Translations under genes and position numbers: made by a program
Source of the DNA: Methylobacterium sp.
Lineage (GTDB): Bacteria > Pseudomonadota > Alphaproteobacteria > Rhizobiales > Beijerinckiaceae
Length of the DNA stretch: 13,582 nt
Direction of reading: 5' to 3'
Assembly (NCBI GenBank): GCA_021154065.1
Contig: JAJKJG010000009.1
Coordinates: forward strand, 1 to 13,582
The notes under the pieces: model-generated
Databases searched by the model: none
Seen by the model: the letters and a program-made list of their open reading frames with translations, nothing else
What the model was told of the DNA's origin: nothing
Shown: one piece after another, positions 12,660 through 13,582 of the stretch
How positions within the stretch are numbered: position 1 is the stretch's first letter
How the letters are laid out: every line of letters starts with the position of its first letter

Positions 12660-13582
12660 ATGAAAGCCATCGTCGCCCTGTCAGCCCTTTGCCTCGCGAC
12701 CGCCGTCGAAGCCGGCGAAGTCCCGAAATTCCAGGTCGACGCCGCCTGGCCGAAGCCGCTCCCGAACGGCTGGATCATGGGCCAGGCAGCGGGCGTCGCC
12801 GTCGACGCGCAGGACCACGTCTGGGTCGTGCAGCGGCCGAAGACGCTGACCGACGACGAGAAGGCCGCGACCTTCAACCCGCCGCGCACGAAGTGCTGCA
12901 AGCCCGCCCCCTCGGTGCTCGAGTTCGATGCCGAGGGCAATCTCGTCAAGGCCTGGGGCGGCCCGGGCCAGGGCTACGACTGGCCGCAGAACGAGCACGG
13001 CATCCACATCGACCACAAGGGCTTCGTCTGGCTCGCGGCGAACGGCGATCAGGACGGCCACATCCTGAAGTTCACCCGCGACGGCAAGTTCGTGCTGCAG
13101 ATCGGCAAGCCCGGCCCGCAGACGAACAGCACCGACACGACGCGGCTCGGGCGCCCGGCCCACATGGTCGTCGACCCGGCGACGAACGAGGTCTACGTCG
13201 CCGACGGCTATTACAACCACCGCGTCATCGTCTTCGACGCCGACACCGGCGCCTTCAAGCGCCAGTGGGGCGCCTACGGCAAGCCGCCGACGGACGACAA
13301 GCTGCCGCCCTACTCCCCGTCGGCCGCGCCGGCGCAGCAGTTCTCGAACCCGGTGCATTGCGTGCGCATCGCGCAGGACGGGCTCGTCTACGTCTGCGAC
13401 CGGGCGAACGACCGCATCCAGGTGTTCCGCAAGGACGGCAGCTTCGTGAAGGAGTTCTTCGTCGAGAAGGCGACGCTCGCCAACGGCTCGACTTGGGACA
13501 TGGAGCTCTTCCCCGACCAGGGCGAGACCTACATCATGAACGCCGACGGCGCGAACAACGAGGTCAGAACGCTTGTGCGCGA
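12660..13582 (+). CDS. Exported NHL-repeat beta-propeller protein (3' end outside the window)
   Basis: The frame is open from ATG 12660 to the window end (307 complete codons). The N-terminus MKAIVALSALCLATAVEA is a signal peptide with likely cleavage before GEV, so the protein is exported. The body repeats NHL-type propeller blades: GVAVDAQDHVWVVQRP, LEFDAEGNLVKAWGG, GIHIDHKGFVWLAANG, ILKFTRDGKFVLQIG, MVVDPATNEVYVADGYYNHRVIVFD, CVRIAQDGLVYVCDRANDRIQVF. A CC pair in TKCCKPAPSVLEFD lies between the first blades. Such propellers bind ligands or partners, and some are enzymes; no active site can be assigned here. GGGAGG at 12647-12652 stands 7 nt before the start. It may be read from its own promoter in the preceding gap or from 12111. 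The fold call is good; the function is unknown. Confidence 0.88.
   Translation, partial: MKAIVALSALCLATAVEAGEVPKFQVDAAWPKPLPNGWIMGQAAGVAVDAQDHVWVVQRPKTLTDDEKAATFNPPRTKCCKPAPSVLEFDAEGNLVKAWGGPGQGYDWPQNEHGIHIDHKGFVWLAANGDQDGHILKFTRDGKFVLQIGKPGPQTNSTDTTRLGRPAHMVVDPATNEVYVADGYYNHRVIVFDADTGAFKRQWGAYGKPPTDDKLPPYSPSAAPAQQFSNPVHCVRIAQDGLVYVCDRANDRIQVFRKDGSFVKEFFVEKATLANGSTWDMELFPDQGETYIMNADGANNEVRTLVR

Noticed and set aside
12681..13358. Minus-strand frame of 225 codons
   Set aside because: Antisense shadow of the NHL propeller gene, whose plus-strand frame has a signal peptide and clear blade repeats.

Overview
The window looks like chromosomal DNA from a very GC-rich alphaproteobacterium of the Hyphomicrobiales (Rhizobiales). 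The best guess is the Bradyrhizobium / Xanthobacteraceae side of the order. The reasons are the codon use (G or C in nearly all third positions), a fused LplT-Aas lysophospholipid repair protein, a small secreted protein with 15-residue NPxAAASD repeats, and a non-coding block (about 11880-12520) that resembles repeats I recall from Bradyrhizobium-type genomes. The taxonomy is inference; there is no rRNA or other marker gene.

Layout. Positions 1-1022 hold the 3' part of a polyamine/iron-type ABC transporter ATPase, followed on the same strand by a short-tailed HtrA/DegP-like protein (1115-2089) whose three catalytic positions are all replaced. A convergent stem-loop separates these from a run of minus-strand genes. 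Read in transcription order from the right, these are: a 1165-residue LplT-PlsC-acyl-ACP synthetase fusion (9067-5570), an acid-ceramidase/NAAA-like Ntn-hydrolase gene interrupted by one in-frame TAG (5563-4484), a patatin-like phospholipase (4230-3214), a 62-residue NepR-like protein (3104-2916), and an orphan ParA/MinD-type ATPase (2809-2129).

A TetR regulator (9191-9784) diverges from the lipid cluster. The gap between them holds two perfect 13-bp palindromes of the form TGAACR-N-YGTTCA, 31 bp apart centre to centre and placed over the predicted promoter of the fusion gene. Downstream on the plus strand follow a small secreted repeat protein (9871-10320), an amidase-signature hydrolase (10385-11878), a long imperfect palindrome (11881-12064), a near-consensus sigma-70 promoter (12111-12139) that leads into structured DNA with no convincing gene, and the first 307 codons of an exported NHL-type beta-propeller (12660 to the window end).

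How the parts may work together (inference): patatin enzymes release lysophospholipids and fatty acids, and LplT-Aas brings lysophospholipids inward and re-acylates them. With an N-acyl hydrolase relative between them and a TetR repressor at the head, the centre of the window reads as a membrane-lipid turnover locus under local control. The points most worth a second look are the twin operator, the pseudo-protease, the in-frame amber codon, the NepR-like orphan, and the promoter without a gene.
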